A stretch of DNA of 17,716 nucleotides from Pseudomonadota bacterium (GCA_023433515.1 JAEZCN010000007.1:1-17716); one strand, 5' to 3'; shown: positions 7,384-14,953, counted from the stretch's first letter. Made by a program: numbers and translations. The notes: generated by a model not told the origin, from the letters alone.

Positions 7384-7462
7384 CGGGACGTCGCCAAAAC
7401 AAGAATTCCCCGGCCGAGTACACTCGCTCCCCCAAACAAGGTGAGCGGGCTCGAGGGATCTC

Positions 7463-8848
7463 TTGGAAACCAGCATCGTCATTCCCGACTTCGTGGATGC
7501 CCGCATCGGACCGCGCGGCAGCCTCGAAAACCTGTCCCAGGCCGAGATCGACAAGCTGCTCGATTCGCGGGCGGGCGGCCTCTACCAGCTGTTTCGCAAG
7601 TGCGCGCTCGCGGTGCTCAACTCCGGCAGCGAAACCGACAACGCCAAGGAAATCTTCGACCGTTACAAGGACTTCGAGATCGAGCTGGTCCGCCAGGCCT
7701 GGGGCGTGAAGCTCGAGATCCGCAACGCGCCGGGCCAGGCCTTCGTCGACGGCGACATGATCCGCGGCATGAAGGAGCACGTGTTCGCGGTGCTGCGCGA
7801 CGTGATCTTCATCTCCAACGAGATCGTCGAGAGTGGCCGTTTCGACCTGCAGGATCCGGCCTCGATCTCGAACGCCGTGTTCCACATCCTGCGCAACGCG
7901 CGCGTGCTCGACTACAAGTCGAAGCCCAACCTCGTGGTCTGCTGGGGCGGCCATTCGATCGGCGAGGCCGAATACCAGTACACGAAGAAGGTGGGTTACG
8001 AGCTCGGCCTGCGCGGCATGGACGTGTGCACGGGCTGCGGTCCGGGCGCGATGAAGGGACCCATGAAAGGCGCCACGATCGGGCACGCCAAGCAGCGCAT
8101 CGTGGGCGGGCGTTACATCGGGCTCACGGAGCCGGGGATCATCGCGGCCGAGCCGCCGAACCCCATCGTGAACCAGCTCGTGATCATGCCCGACATCGAA
8201 AAACGCCTCGAAGCGTTCGTGCGCATGGCGCACGGCATCGTCGTGTTCCCGGGCGGCGTGGGCACCGCCGAGGAAATTCTCTACCTGCTGGGCATGCTGC
8301 TCGAGCCGGCGAACGCCGAACAGCCGTTCAAGGTGCTGCTGACCGGCCCGCGCCAGTCGGCGGACTATTTCACGCAGTTTTCCCGCTTCATCGAGGGCAC
8401 GCTGGGCAGGGCCGCGATGGAAAAGCTGCACATCATCGTGGGCGACCCGCCCGCGGTGGCGCGCTTCATGGTCACGACCATGGAGCAGGTGCGCGACTAC
8501 CGCCGCAACCACAACGACTCGTACAACTACAACTGGCTGCTCAAGGTGCCGTCGGCGTTCCAGCGGCACTTCGACGTGACGCACGAGTCGATGCGCGCGC
8601 TGCGCCTGTACCGGGACCTGCCGGTGCACGAGCTGGCGGCGGACCTGCGGCGGGCGTTCTCCGGCATCGTCACCGGGAACGTCAAGGAAAACGGCGTGCG
8701 CGCGATCGAGAAGTTAGGCCCGTACGAGCTCACGGGCGATCCGGCCGTCATGCGCCTGCTCGACGAGCTGCTCCAGGCGTTCGTCGCGCAGCAACGCATG
8801 AAACTTCCGGGCAGCGCGTACCGTCCCTGTTACCGGCTCGTCGCGTAA
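7463..8848 (+). CDS. ppnN: Pyrimidine/purine nucleotide 5'-monophosphate nucleosidase PpnN (YgdH, LOG family)
   Basis: PpnN hydrolyses nucleoside 5'-monophosphates to the base and ribose 5-phosphate; in E. coli it is activated by (p)ppGpp and helps set the balance of purine pools during stress. At 461 residues it matches the E. coli length (about 454). The order is an N-terminal helical domain (1-145), the LOG/lysine-decarboxylase-like Rossmann domain with GCGPGAMKGP at 191-200 and the diagnostic PGGVGTAEE at 263-271, then a C-terminal domain of about 130 residues. Similarity to YgdH runs end to end, unlike short LOG cytokinin-activating enzymes of about 200 residues. The start is TTG at 7463 with GAGGGA at 7453-7458. 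It is cytoplasmic and apparently a single-gene unit; the 79-base upstream gap holds a weak TACACT -10-like box. Confidence 0.92.
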   Translation: METSIVIPDFVDARIGPRGSLENLSQAEIDKLLDSRAGGLYQLFRKCALAVLNSGSETDNAKEIFDRYKDFEIELVRQAWGVKLEIRNAPGQAFVDGDMIRGMKEHVFAVLRDVIFISNEIVESGRFDLQDPASISNAVFHILRNARVLDYKSKPNLVVCWGGHSIGEAEYQYTKKVGYELGLRGMDVCTGCGPGAMKGPMKGATIGHAKQRIVGGRYIGLTEPGIIAAEPPNPIVNQLVIMPDIEKRLEAFVRMAHGIVVFPGGVGTAEEILYLLGMLLEPANAEQPFKVLLTGPRQSADYFTQFSRFIEGTLGRAAMEKLHIIVGDPPAVARFMVTTMEQVRDYRRNHNDSYNYNWLLKVPSAFQRHFDVTHESMRALRLYRDLPVHELAADLRRAFSGIVTGNVKENGVRAIEKLGPYELTGDPAVMRLLDELLQAFVAQQRMKLPGSAYRPCYRLVA

Positions 8849-9023
8849 CAATAATCAAATATGCGTTAAATCGGCGCGCGCGTTTCGCGCGTCACCGCGA
8901 CATAACGGATAAATCTCTGCGACCTGCGCCGCATCGTCGGCAATCGGTCTCTTGCTCGTGAATCAGTTCCTGTCGTTTCGGTGCGACGAAAACGTAGGCT
9001 TACGTCAACCGAAGGAGAAACGC

Positions 9024-9239
9024 ATGAGCGCCTCAGACAAGAACAGGGGAAACACGGGCAACGGCGCGCCGCCACCGGTTGGTACGGACGCCTATGCCGC
9101 GTGGCTCGAGCGCATGCAGCGCACGCGCGGCCGGCACGCGGCGATCACCAAGAACCTGTACACCTGGTCTAGCTACAAGCACTGGGCCGACAAGGTGAAG
9201 GGTTCCTGGGAAGACGAGCCCGCGCCGGTCAAGAAGTAG
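9024..9239 (+). CDS. Small conserved-looking protein of unknown function, 71 residues
   Basis: I do not recognise this protein. It is soluble and polar: a Gly/Asn/Pro-rich N-terminus (NRGNTGNGAPPP) followed by a helix-forming segment with several aromatic residues, including AYAAWLERMQRTRGRH and WSSYKHWADKVKG, and an acidic-then-basic tail. There is no membrane segment or cysteine. Translation evidence is strong: AAGGAG at 9012-9017 sits 6 bases before the ATG. The frame stays open upstream to 8952, but the Shine-Dalgarno picks 9024. Just before the ribosome binding site is a small inverted repeat, ACGTA-GGCT-TACGT (8992-9005). The 175-base gap before it includes an AT-rich patch (8849-8872) and a GC hairpin (8877-8891). 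Confidence 0.7.
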   Translation: MSASDKNRGNTGNGAPPPVGTDAYAAWLERMQRTRGRHAAITKNLYTWSSYKHWADKVKGSWEDEPAPVKK

Positions 9240-9260
9240 CCTCGAGCAATCGAAAACACA

Positions 9261-9283
9261 CCGCGTAGGAAACGCGGGGTTTT
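9261..9283 (+). terminator. Weak rho-independent terminator between convergent genes
   Basis: CCGCGT at 9261-9266 pairs with ACGCGG at 9272-9277 around a 5-base loop, followed by GGTTTT. A second stem, CGGCGC/GCGCCG (9285-9290 with 9297-9302), follows. It sits 20 bases after the small gene and before the end of the minus-strand parA gene. Confidence 0.4.
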
Positions 9284-9394
9284 ACGGCGCCGGCGAGCGC
9301 CGGGATGAAGGTTGAAGTCCGACCTGGAACGTTTGGCCGCAGCGGTGGCGAGCGACCCGCCGTGGCCTGGCCCGTTCCCCGCGGATCAGGAATG

Positions 9395-10171
9395 TCACTG
9401 ACCCAGGATGAACCGCGCGTCGTGCGCACCGGTCTCGTCGGAACCCTCGATGACGGCCTCGGGCACCGGGACCACTTCGGGCGCGGGCTGCTCGGCCAGC
9501 GGCGCCGGTTGCTCGAGCAACACGCGTTCCGGCTCGAGCCACGCCAGCAGGCTTTCCCACTGGGCGCGATCCTCCTTGACCACGTACGGCTTCATCTCGT
9601 GGATGCCGATGCCGAGCTCGGCGGCGCGCACGTAATTCTGCGAATCCCGCACCGTCGCCACGATCGGGATGTCGAGTTTCTCGAGGAAGCGCATCAGCGC
9701 CTGGAACATGAGCGTGTTCTTGCGCACGCGGTTGGCGATCACGCCGATGCGGTTCTCGGCCCGCTTGATCTTAGCGACCAGCAGCAGGTCCGCGATGCAG
9801 CGCGACGCGGCATGGATGTCGATGTCCGACGGCAGCACGGGCACCAGGACCTTGTTCGCGTCGCGCGTGATTTCGGGCAGCGCCCGTGCCTCGACCGCCG
9901 CGGGGCTGTCCACGATCACCTTCTCGGTGCCGTCCGGAACGCGCATCTGCCAAGAACGCGTCGTGCGCGAGTCCTGTTCGAACGTCGCGATACCGTGGAT
10001 ATGCGCTTGCGGCGCCTTGCGCTTGCGCAGCCAGCGCGTCGCGGACCCTTGCGGGTCGCGGTCCATGAGAACGGTCGAGTCGCCACGCTGCGCGAAATAC
10101 GCCGCGAGATTGATCGCGAGCGTCGTCTTTCCGGATCCCCCTTTAGGGTTTAGGACGACGATGCGTTGCAT
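9395..10171 (-). CDS. ParA-family partition ATPase (orphan)
   Basis: A 258-residue P-loop ATPase of the ParA/MinD superfamily, which form dimers on DNA or membranes and position cargo such as chromosomes or protein clusters. The deviant Walker A is KGGSGKTT at 10-17, with the signature lysine K10. Walker A' is MDRDPQGSA at 36-44, and Walker B is VIVDSP at 85-90. The Arg in DRDPQG replaces the usual Asp-x-Asp pattern variants seen in chromosomal ParA. A tail rich in Pro, Glu and Val (about 218-245) follows the ATPase fold. No ParB gene or parS-like cluster is visible, so it is probably an orphan ParA serving another cargo. The start ATG at 10171 has only a distant AGAGG. A 6-5-6 inverted repeat sits about 31-47 bases upstream. 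Confidence 0.85.
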   Translation of the reverse strand: MQRIVVLNPKGGSGKTTLAINLAAYFAQRGDSTVLMDRDPQGSATRWLRKRKAPQAHIHGIATFEQDSRTTRSWQMRVPDGTEKVIVDSPAAVEARALPEITRDANKVLVPVLPSDIDIHAASRCIADLLLVAKIKRAENRIGVIANRVRKNTLMFQALMRFLEKLDIPIVATVRDSQNYVRAAELGIGIHEMKPYVVKEDRAQWESLLAWLEPERVLLEQPAPLAEQPAPEVVPVPEAVIEGSDETGAHDARFILGQ

Positions 10172-10201
10172 GTGCGGGGCGCGCCTCTTTCGAAGGACTT
10201 G

Positions 10202-10218
10202 TCAGAATGTGGTTCTGA
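10202..10218. promoter_or_regulatory. Inverted repeat, possible operator of parA
   Basis: TCAGAA-TGTGG-TTCTGA is a perfect 6-base inverted repeat with a 5-base spacer, 31-47 bases upstream of the parA start in the divergent gap. The size and position fit a dimeric regulator site, but it is a single short example. Confidence 0.3.
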
Positions 10219-10329
10219 TGTGAACTGCTCGAAAGACTAGCGACGCCGGTGGGGTGGCGCAACAAAGGTCCATGATGACTGTGACCGCGGACACAGCGAC
10301 TCCGGACCCCTGTTCCTAGGATCGATCCC

Positions 10330-10440
10330 ATGGAACGTTTTCTTCTTCTCTGGGACGAGCTCGACGACCTCATGGGCGCGAGCCGCTACATGGTGAAGAA
10401 CACGGCGATGGCGATCTGGAGCAGCGTGCGCAAGCGCTGA
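10330..10440 (+). CDS. Small open reading frame, 36 residues, unknown
   Basis: An ATG at 10330 opens a 36-residue frame ending at TGA 10438-10440. The start is ERFLLLWDELDDLMGASR and the end is WSSVRKR. It is preceded by AGGAT (10318-10322) at a usable distance. The mix of a hydrophobic LLLW segment, acidic DELDD and a basic tail looks like a designed amphipathic peptide more than random GC-rich translation. I have a faint memory of similar LLLWDELDD openings in small gammaproteobacterial proteins, but cannot confirm this. It lies in the 338-base gap between parA and htpG; the remaining parts of the gap hold the inverted repeat at 10202-10218 and the htpG promoter candidate. Confidence 0.5.
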   Translation: MERFLLLWDELDDLMGASRYMVKNTAMAIWSSVRKR

Positions 10441-10470
10441 CCCGCCCCCGGCCGGAGACCGGTTCCAGGG

Positions 10471-10498
10471 CTTGAATTAAAAAGCCCGCGCCCGCACC
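10471..10498 (+). promoter_or_regulatory. Possible heat-shock (sigma-32 type) promoter of htpG
   Basis: CTTGAAT at 10471-10477 resembles the sigma-32 -35 box (CTTGAAA). After a 13-base spacer, CCCGCACC at 10491-10498 partly matches the -10 box (CCCCATnT). htpG is a known sigma-32 gene in E. coli. If right, transcription would start only about five bases before the ATG. The -35 also overlaps an inverted repeat, GGGCTT (10468-10473) with AAGCCC (10482-10487). Confidence 0.35.
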
Positions 10499-10509
10499 CT
10501 CCGGGCGCC

Positions 10510-12426
10510 ATGACTACCTCAAGCGCCCAAGATACGACCCAGAACACGGCCGAAAACAAGGCCACAGAAACCCTCGGTTTCCAGGCCGAGGTCCGTGAGC
10601 TCCTCAAGCTCATGATCCATTCGCTGTACAGCCACCGGGAAATCTTCCTGCGTGAGCTGATCTCAAACGCTTCCGATGCCAACGACAAGTTGCGCTTCGA
10701 ATCGCTGAGCAAGCCTGAGCTGATGGCGGGAGACACCGAGCTCTCGATCTGGATCGAGGTCGACAAGGACCAGGGCACGCTTTCCATCCGCGACAACGGC
10801 ATCGGCATGAGCCGCGAGGATGCGATCTCGAACCTCGGCACCATCGCGCGTTCGGGCACCGCGGAATTCTTCAAGAAGCTTTCGGGCGATCAGCAGAAGG
10901 ATTCGCAGCTCATCGGCCAGTTCGGCGTCGGGTTCTATTCCTCGTTCATCGTGGCCGACCGGGTCACCGTCATGTCGCGCCGTGCGGGGCTGCCAGCTTC
11001 CGAGGGCGTGCGCTGGGAGTCGGCCGCCGACGGCGAGTTCACCGTCGGATCCATCGAGCGCCCCGAGCGCGGCACCACCATCGTCTTGCACCTCAAGGAA
11101 GAGGCGAAGGAATTTCTCGACACCTGGCAGCTGCGCTCGCTGGTGCGGCGTTACTCCGATCACATCGCCTTCCCGGTGCGCATGGCCAGGGAAGGCGCCG
11201 CGACGCTCGAATACGAGGCCGTCAACCGCGGCACCGCGCTGTGGGCGCGGCCGAAGTCCGAGATCAAGGACGAGGAATACATCGAGTTCTTCCATGCACT
11301 GTCGCACGGTTCCGGCGACCCGCTCACGTGGTCGCACAACCGCGTGGAGGGCAAGCGCGATTACACGAGCCTGATCTACATCCCGGCGGCGGCGCCGTTC
11401 GACCTGTGGCAACGCGACGGCGCGCGCGGGCTCAAGCTCTACGTGCGGCGCGTGTTCATCATGGACGACGCCGAACAATTCCTGCCGCTGTACCTGCGCT
11501 TCGTGAAGGGGGTGCTCGATTCAGCGGACCTGCCCCTCAACGTGTCGCGCGAGCTCCTGCAGAACGACGGCGAGGTCGACGCGATGCGCGGCGCGCTGAC
11601 GCGCCGCGTGCTCGATATGCTGGCCAGGCTCGCGAAGGACGAGCCGGAGAAATACAAGACGTTCTGGGGCGAATTCGGCACGGTGCTGAAGGAAGGCCTC
11701 GCCGAGGATTACGCCAACCGCGACAAGTTGTTGCCGCTGCTGCGCTTCGCGACCACCCACCAGGAAGGTGACGCCGAGGAAACCGCGCTCGCCGACTACA
11801 TCGGCCGCATGCGGACCGGCCAGGACAAGATCTACTACGTCGTCGGCGAAAGCCTGGCGGCGGCGCGCAGTCATCCGGCCATCGAAGCGCTGCGCGCGCA
11901 CAACGTCGAAGTGCTGTTGTTAGGCCGGCGCATCGACGCCTGGGTCATGGATCACCTGCGCGACTTCGAAGGCAGGCAGTTCAAGGACGCGACGCGCGGC
12001 GATCTCGAGCTTGGCAGTCTCGCCAGCGCCGAGGAGAAGAAAAAGACCGAGGTGTTGCTCGAGGAGAGCAAGCCGTTGCTCAAGCGCGTCAAGGATTCGC
12101 TCGGCGATCGGGTCTCGGAAGTGCGCGTGAGCACGCGCCTCAAGGATTCGGCCGCGGTGCTGGTCGCGGGTGAGCACGATCTGTCCGCGCCGCTGCGGCG
12201 CGCGCTCGAGGCCGCGGGCCAGAAGGCGCCGGAGAGCAAACCCGTTCTCGAACTCAACGTCGAGCACCACGTGGTGAAGTACCTCGAACAACGGAAAGAG
12301 GCGCAGGATTTCGACGAGCTCGCGCTCGTGTTGTACGAGCAGGCGATGCTCGCCGAGGGTGCGCAGTTGCCCGATCCGGGCGCATTCGTGAAGAGACTCA
12401 ATCACCTGTGGACGCGACTTGAGTAA
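10510..12426 (+). CDS. htpG: Molecular chaperone HtpG (bacterial Hsp90)
   Basis: HtpG is the bacterial Hsp90, an ATP-driven dimeric chaperone that remodels late folding intermediates with DnaK. The protein has 638 residues, close to the usual 620-640. The N-terminal GHKL ATPase is clear: ETLGFQAEV, IFLRELISNASDA with E49 and N53, the nucleotide loop RDNGIGM at 94-100, and GQFGVGFYSSF. The middle-domain PLNVSRELLQND carries the catalytic Arg. The C-terminus ends HLWTRLE and lacks a eukaryotic MEEVD tail. The first 20 residues, rich in Thr, Ser, Asn and Ala, are an extension relative to E. coli; no in-frame alternative start codon lies between ATG 10510 and the conserved region. No Shine-Dalgarno is visible. 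It overlaps the following gene by 8 bases. Confidence 0.97.
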   Translation: MTTSSAQDTTQNTAENKATETLGFQAEVRELLKLMIHSLYSHREIFLRELISNASDANDKLRFESLSKPELMAGDTELSIWIEVDKDQGTLSIRDNGIGMSREDAISNLGTIARSGTAEFFKKLSGDQQKDSQLIGQFGVGFYSSFIVADRVTVMSRRAGLPASEGVRWESAADGEFTVGSIERPERGTTIVLHLKEEAKEFLDTWQLRSLVRRYSDHIAFPVRMAREGAATLEYEAVNRGTALWARPKSEIKDEEYIEFFHALSHGSGDPLTWSHNRVEGKRDYTSLIYIPAAAPFDLWQRDGARGLKLYVRRVFIMDDAEQFLPLYLRFVKGVLDSADLPLNVSRELLQNDGEVDAMRGALTRRVLDMLARLAKDEPEKYKTFWGEFGTVLKEGLAEDYANRDKLLPLLRFATTHQEGDAEETALADYIGRMRTGQDKIYYVVGESLAAARSHPAIEALRAHNVEVLLLGRRIDAWVMDHLRDFEGRQFKDATRGDLELGSLASAEEKKKTEVLLEESKPLLKRVKDSLGDRVSEVRVSTRLKDSAAVLVAGEHDLSAPLRRALEAAGQKAPESKPVLELNVEHHVVKYLEQRKEAQDFDELALVLYEQAMLAEGAQLPDPGAFVKRLNHLWTRLE

Positions 12427-12889
12427 CGACGAGCTGCTGAGACCGACGCTCTCGGAATACCGCCAGGCCCCGGCACTCTACAACTCGACCGGATTCGCGT
12501 TGTCGGCGTTCTTCGGCGGCCCCCTGGGTGCGGTCCTCTTCGGCCTGTTCAACAGCCAGAGACTTTCGCGGCTGTCGGCCGACCTTCCCGTGTTCGTCGC
12601 GCTGTGCTCGGCCGCCTTCTTCGTCGTCTATCTTTTCGACGGATCGGGCGTGCTGGCCTCGCTCGGCGATACTCTCGGGACGAACCCGGGCCGCACGGTC
12701 CAGATCGTCCTGCGGGCGCTCGCCCTCGGCTGCTTCGGGGCCATCTACTTCCTGCAGCGCAAGTACTATCGCGCGGGGCAGGTGAGCGGGACGAAGCCGC
12801 TGTCGGCCTGGGTGCCGGGCATCGCCGCCGTGGTGCTGGGAGCCGGCGCGAATGTCGCCTTCGTCCGCTGGATTCTCGCGCATCATTGA
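12419..12889 (+). CDS. Four-helix integral membrane protein of unknown function
   Basis: A 156-residue protein with four likely membrane helices, at about residues 25-45, 55-75, 93-113 and 130-152. The soluble N-terminus has ten charged or polar residues (MSNDELLRPTLSEY). A FLQRKYYRAG basic loop follows helix 3. No family motif is known to me. The start is TTG at 12419, inside the end of htpG; this gives an 8-base overlap, and its frame is the only open one leading into the hydrophobic segments. It is followed after 4 bases by the TPR gene. Tight packing with htpG on one side and the TPR/AAA+ genes on the other suggests it is part of one transcription unit, possibly as the membrane partner of the TPR protein. 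Function is inferred from position only. Confidence 0.8.
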   Translation: MSNDELLRPTLSEYRQAPALYNSTGFALSAFFGGPLGAVLFGLFNSQRLSRLSADLPVFVALCSAAFFVVYLFDGSGVLASLGDTLGTNPGRTVQIVLRALALGCFGAIYFLQRKYYRAGQVSGTKPLSAWVPGIAAVVLGAGANVAFVRWILAHH

Positions 12890-12893
12890 GGCC

Positions 12894-13778
12894 ATGAACG
12901 ATTCCGACCAACAGGGCGGAGGGCCCACGACCGCCGCGATGTATGCCGAACAGGCGTTCTATTTCCTCGAACGCCGCCGCATCGCGGACGCGCGCCGAGT
13001 GCTCGCCGAAGGCCTCGCGAAATATCCCCAGGACCCGGACCTGCTGTTCCACGGCGCCCAGGCCGACTGGTTCGCGGACGACGCGCGGCGCGCGGAGGAA
13101 ACGGTGCGCCAGGTGCTGGTCGTGTCTCCCGACCACGCGCCGGCCCGCGAACTCCTCGCCTCGCTGCTCATCGAGCGCAACGAATATGCGGACGCGGAGC
13201 TGCTGCTCATCGGGCTGCTGCGCGAAAATCCCGAAAGCGCGCATCTCTACGGGCGTTACGCACGGCTCATGCTGCGCACGCTGCACCTCGACAAGGCCGA
13301 GCAGCTCGCGCGGGAAGGTCTGCGCTACGATCCGGAAAGCGACGAGTGCCTGCTCGCGGCCGCGCTCTGCGATACCGCCCGCGGAGGAAGGCAGAACGAG
13401 GCCCTGGCCAGACTACTGCAGGCTCATCCCGAATCGCTGAGTTCGGTGCATGCCCTGGTGGTCGCGCTGGTCGACGGCGGACGCATCGACGAGGCGCACC
13501 GCATCGCGCAGGGTGCGATGCGCGCGGATCCGGCCAATGAAAACCTCGTCACGCTGGTGCGCGAGCTGCGCATCCAGAATCACTGGAGCATGAAACCATT
13601 GTGGCCGCTGCAGCGCTGGGGCTGGGGCGCGTCCATCGCGATGTGGGTAGGCGGCATCGTCGTGATCCGCGGGCTCGCGAAGTCGGCGCCGGAACTCGCC
13701 ACCCCCGTCGCATTCGCGTGGCTGGCCTACGCGATCTACAGCTGGGTCTGGCCGCCACTCATCAGGCGATTTCTGTGA
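12894..13778 (+). CDS. TPR-repeat protein with two C-terminal membrane helices
   Basis: A 294-residue protein. Residues about 15-222 form tetratricopeptide-like helix pairs (for example AFYFLERRRIADARRVLAEG and EYADAELLLIGLLRENPESA), a protein-binding scaffold. There is no signal peptide, so this part should be cytoplasmic. Two Trp-rich membrane helices close the protein (about 243-262 and 268-288), making it a tail-anchored adaptor. The start at 12894 lies 4 bases after the previous stop. An in-frame ATG at 12852 with GGGAG upstream would add 14 residues and is a real alternative. Its stop overlaps the AAA+ start by 4 bases (GTGA), implying translational coupling. Likely role: dock the AAA+ ATPase or its substrates at the inner membrane. 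That is inference. Confidence 0.85.
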   Translation: MNDSDQQGGGPTTAAMYAEQAFYFLERRRIADARRVLAEGLAKYPQDPDLLFHGAQADWFADDARRAEETVRQVLVVSPDHAPARELLASLLIERNEYADAELLLIGLLRENPESAHLYGRYARLMLRTLHLDKAEQLAREGLRYDPESDECLLAAALCDTARGGRQNEALARLLQAHPESLSSVHALVVALVDGGRIDEAHRIAQGAMRADPANENLVTLVRELRIQNHWSMKPLWPLQRWGWGASIAMWVGGIVVIRGLAKSAPELATPVAFAWLAYAIYSWVWPPLIRRFL

Positions 13779-14953
13779 GCGACACGCCGCGGACATTGGC
13801 CGAGCTCGAAACGAAGCTGCTCGGCGACCCGTTCGACACCGCGACCCGCGTCGAATACGCGCGGGCGCTGCTCGCGTCATCGCGTGAGGCCGACGCGCTG
13901 GCGCAATACGACCTGGCGCGCAAACACGGCAACGCGCCGCAGCTGGACGAATTCGAGCGGCTGCGCGCTCCGCCGCCGCCGCCGCCGCCGGCTCCGCCGC
14001 GCGAGCCCGTCAAACTATCCATCGTCGCGGGCGGCGTGCCGGATTCCCGCGGCGCCGAGGTCGTTTCGATCGCGCGTCCGGTCGCGGAGAAGGACAAGAC
14101 GCGCTTCATGCACATCGCCGGCATGGAGGACCTCAAGAAGTCGATCCGGCTGCAGATCATCGAGCCATTCCTCAACCCCGGGCTGTTTGCGAAATTCCGC
14201 AAGAAGGCCGGCGGCGGAATCCTGCTCTACGGACCGCCGGGCTGCGGCAAGACGATGCTGGCGCGCGCGGTCGCCAACGAATGCAACGCGAGTTTTCTCG
14301 CCATCGGCATCGCCGAGATCCTGTCGATGTGGCAGGGCGAGAGCGAAAGGAATCTCGCGCTGATGTTCGAGAAGGCGCGCGCGCAGAAGCCCTGCGTGAT
14401 GTTCTTCGACGAACTCGATGCACTCGCCTTCGCGCGTTCGAAGGCGAGCTCCGACGTGAGCCGCAAGATCGTCAACGAATTCCTCTCGCAGCTCGACGGC
14501 TTCGACAACCAGAACGACCAGGTGCTGATCCTCGCCGCGACCAACATGCCCTGGGACGTGGATCCCGCGATGAAACGGCCGGGCCGCTTCGCGCGGCAGG
14601 TGTTCGTGCCGCCGCCGGACGCGCCGGCGCGGGCGCGCATCATCGAGCTCGCGCTCGAGAGCGTGCCTCACGGGCCGATCGACGTCGGCGCGATCGCGAG
14701 AGTCATCGAGCAGTATTCGGGGGCCGACGTGGACGCGCTCGTCGAGCGCGCCAAGGAGTACGTGCTCACCGAATATCTCGAGACGCGTCGCGAGCGCGAG
14801 ATCACGCAGGAAGACCTGGTGCGCGCGGCCGGGGAACTCGTCCCGACCACCCAGGACTGGCTGCGTACCGCGCGCAATCTCGTCAAGTACGCCGGCGGCG
14901 ACGACAGTCACCGCGACCTCGAGAAGTACCTCAAGGCCAACAAGCTCCTATAA
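13775..14953 (+). CDS. AAA+ ATPase with N-terminal helical domain and polyproline linker
   Basis: A 392-residue classical AAA ATPase. Residues 1-64 are helical and TPR-like (LAQYDLARKHGNAPQLDEFE). Residues 66-76 are a proline linker containing seven prolines in a row. The AAA module spans about 110-345: Walker A GPPGCGKT at 153-160, a pore-loop segment MWQGESERN at 185-193, Walker B FFDELDA at 210-216, the second region of homology with TNMPWDVDPAMKRPGRF and its arginine fingers, and YSGADVDAL near 314-322. The pore motif resembles KWVGESE of FtsH/Vps4/p97-type unfoldases, so it probably threads or remodels proteins as a hexamer. No protease motif (HExxH) follows, so it is not FtsH. The start is GTG at 13775, overlapping the TPR stop; longer upstream frames lie within the TPR gene. 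Target proteins are unknown. Confidence 0.9.
   Translation: MSDTPRTLAELETKLLGDPFDTATRVEYARALLASSREADALAQYDLARKHGNAPQLDEFERLRAPPPPPPPAPPREPVKLSIVAGGVPDSRGAEVVSIARPVAEKDKTRFMHIAGMEDLKKSIRLQIIEPFLNPGLFAKFRKKAGGGILLYGPPGCGKTMLARAVANECNASFLAIGIAEILSMWQGESERNLALMFEKARAQKPCVMFFDELDALAFARSKASSDVSRKIVNEFLSQLDGFDNQNDQVLILAATNMPWDVDPAMKRPGRFARQVFVPPPDAPARARIIELALESVPHGPIDVGAIARVIEQYSGADVDALVERAKEYVLTEYLETRREREITQEDLVRAAGELVPTTQDWLRTARNLVKYAGGDDSHRDLEKYLKANKLL
13970..13990 (+). repeat. CCG triplet repeat coding for polyproline
   Basis: Seven consecutive CCG codons encode Pro66-Pro72 of the AAA+ protein, followed by Ala-Pro-Pro. Ribosomes stall on such runs without elongation factor P. Triplet repeats can vary in length between strains. 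Confidence 0.9.

Noticed and set aside
7229..8629. Long minus-strand open frame of 466 codons
   Set aside because: Antisense to ppnN and the L,D-transpeptidase, both of which have clear active-site motifs; the product is low-complexity His/Arg/Val sequence.
8877..8891. GC hairpin (CGCGCG-TTT-CGCGCG) after ppnN as a terminator
   Set aside because: No T run follows on either strand; alternating CG words are frequent in this genome.
7441..8961. Plus-strand frame of 506 codons overlapping ppnN
   Set aside because: Same strand, other frame; Arg/Gly/Ala-rich and without motifs, whereas the ppnN frame matches its family from end to end.
13601..13774. Upstream extension of the AAA+ reading frame
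   Set aside because: This part overlaps the TPR gene's membrane helices and is Arg-rich nonsense; GTG 13775 with the GTGA overlap is the better start.
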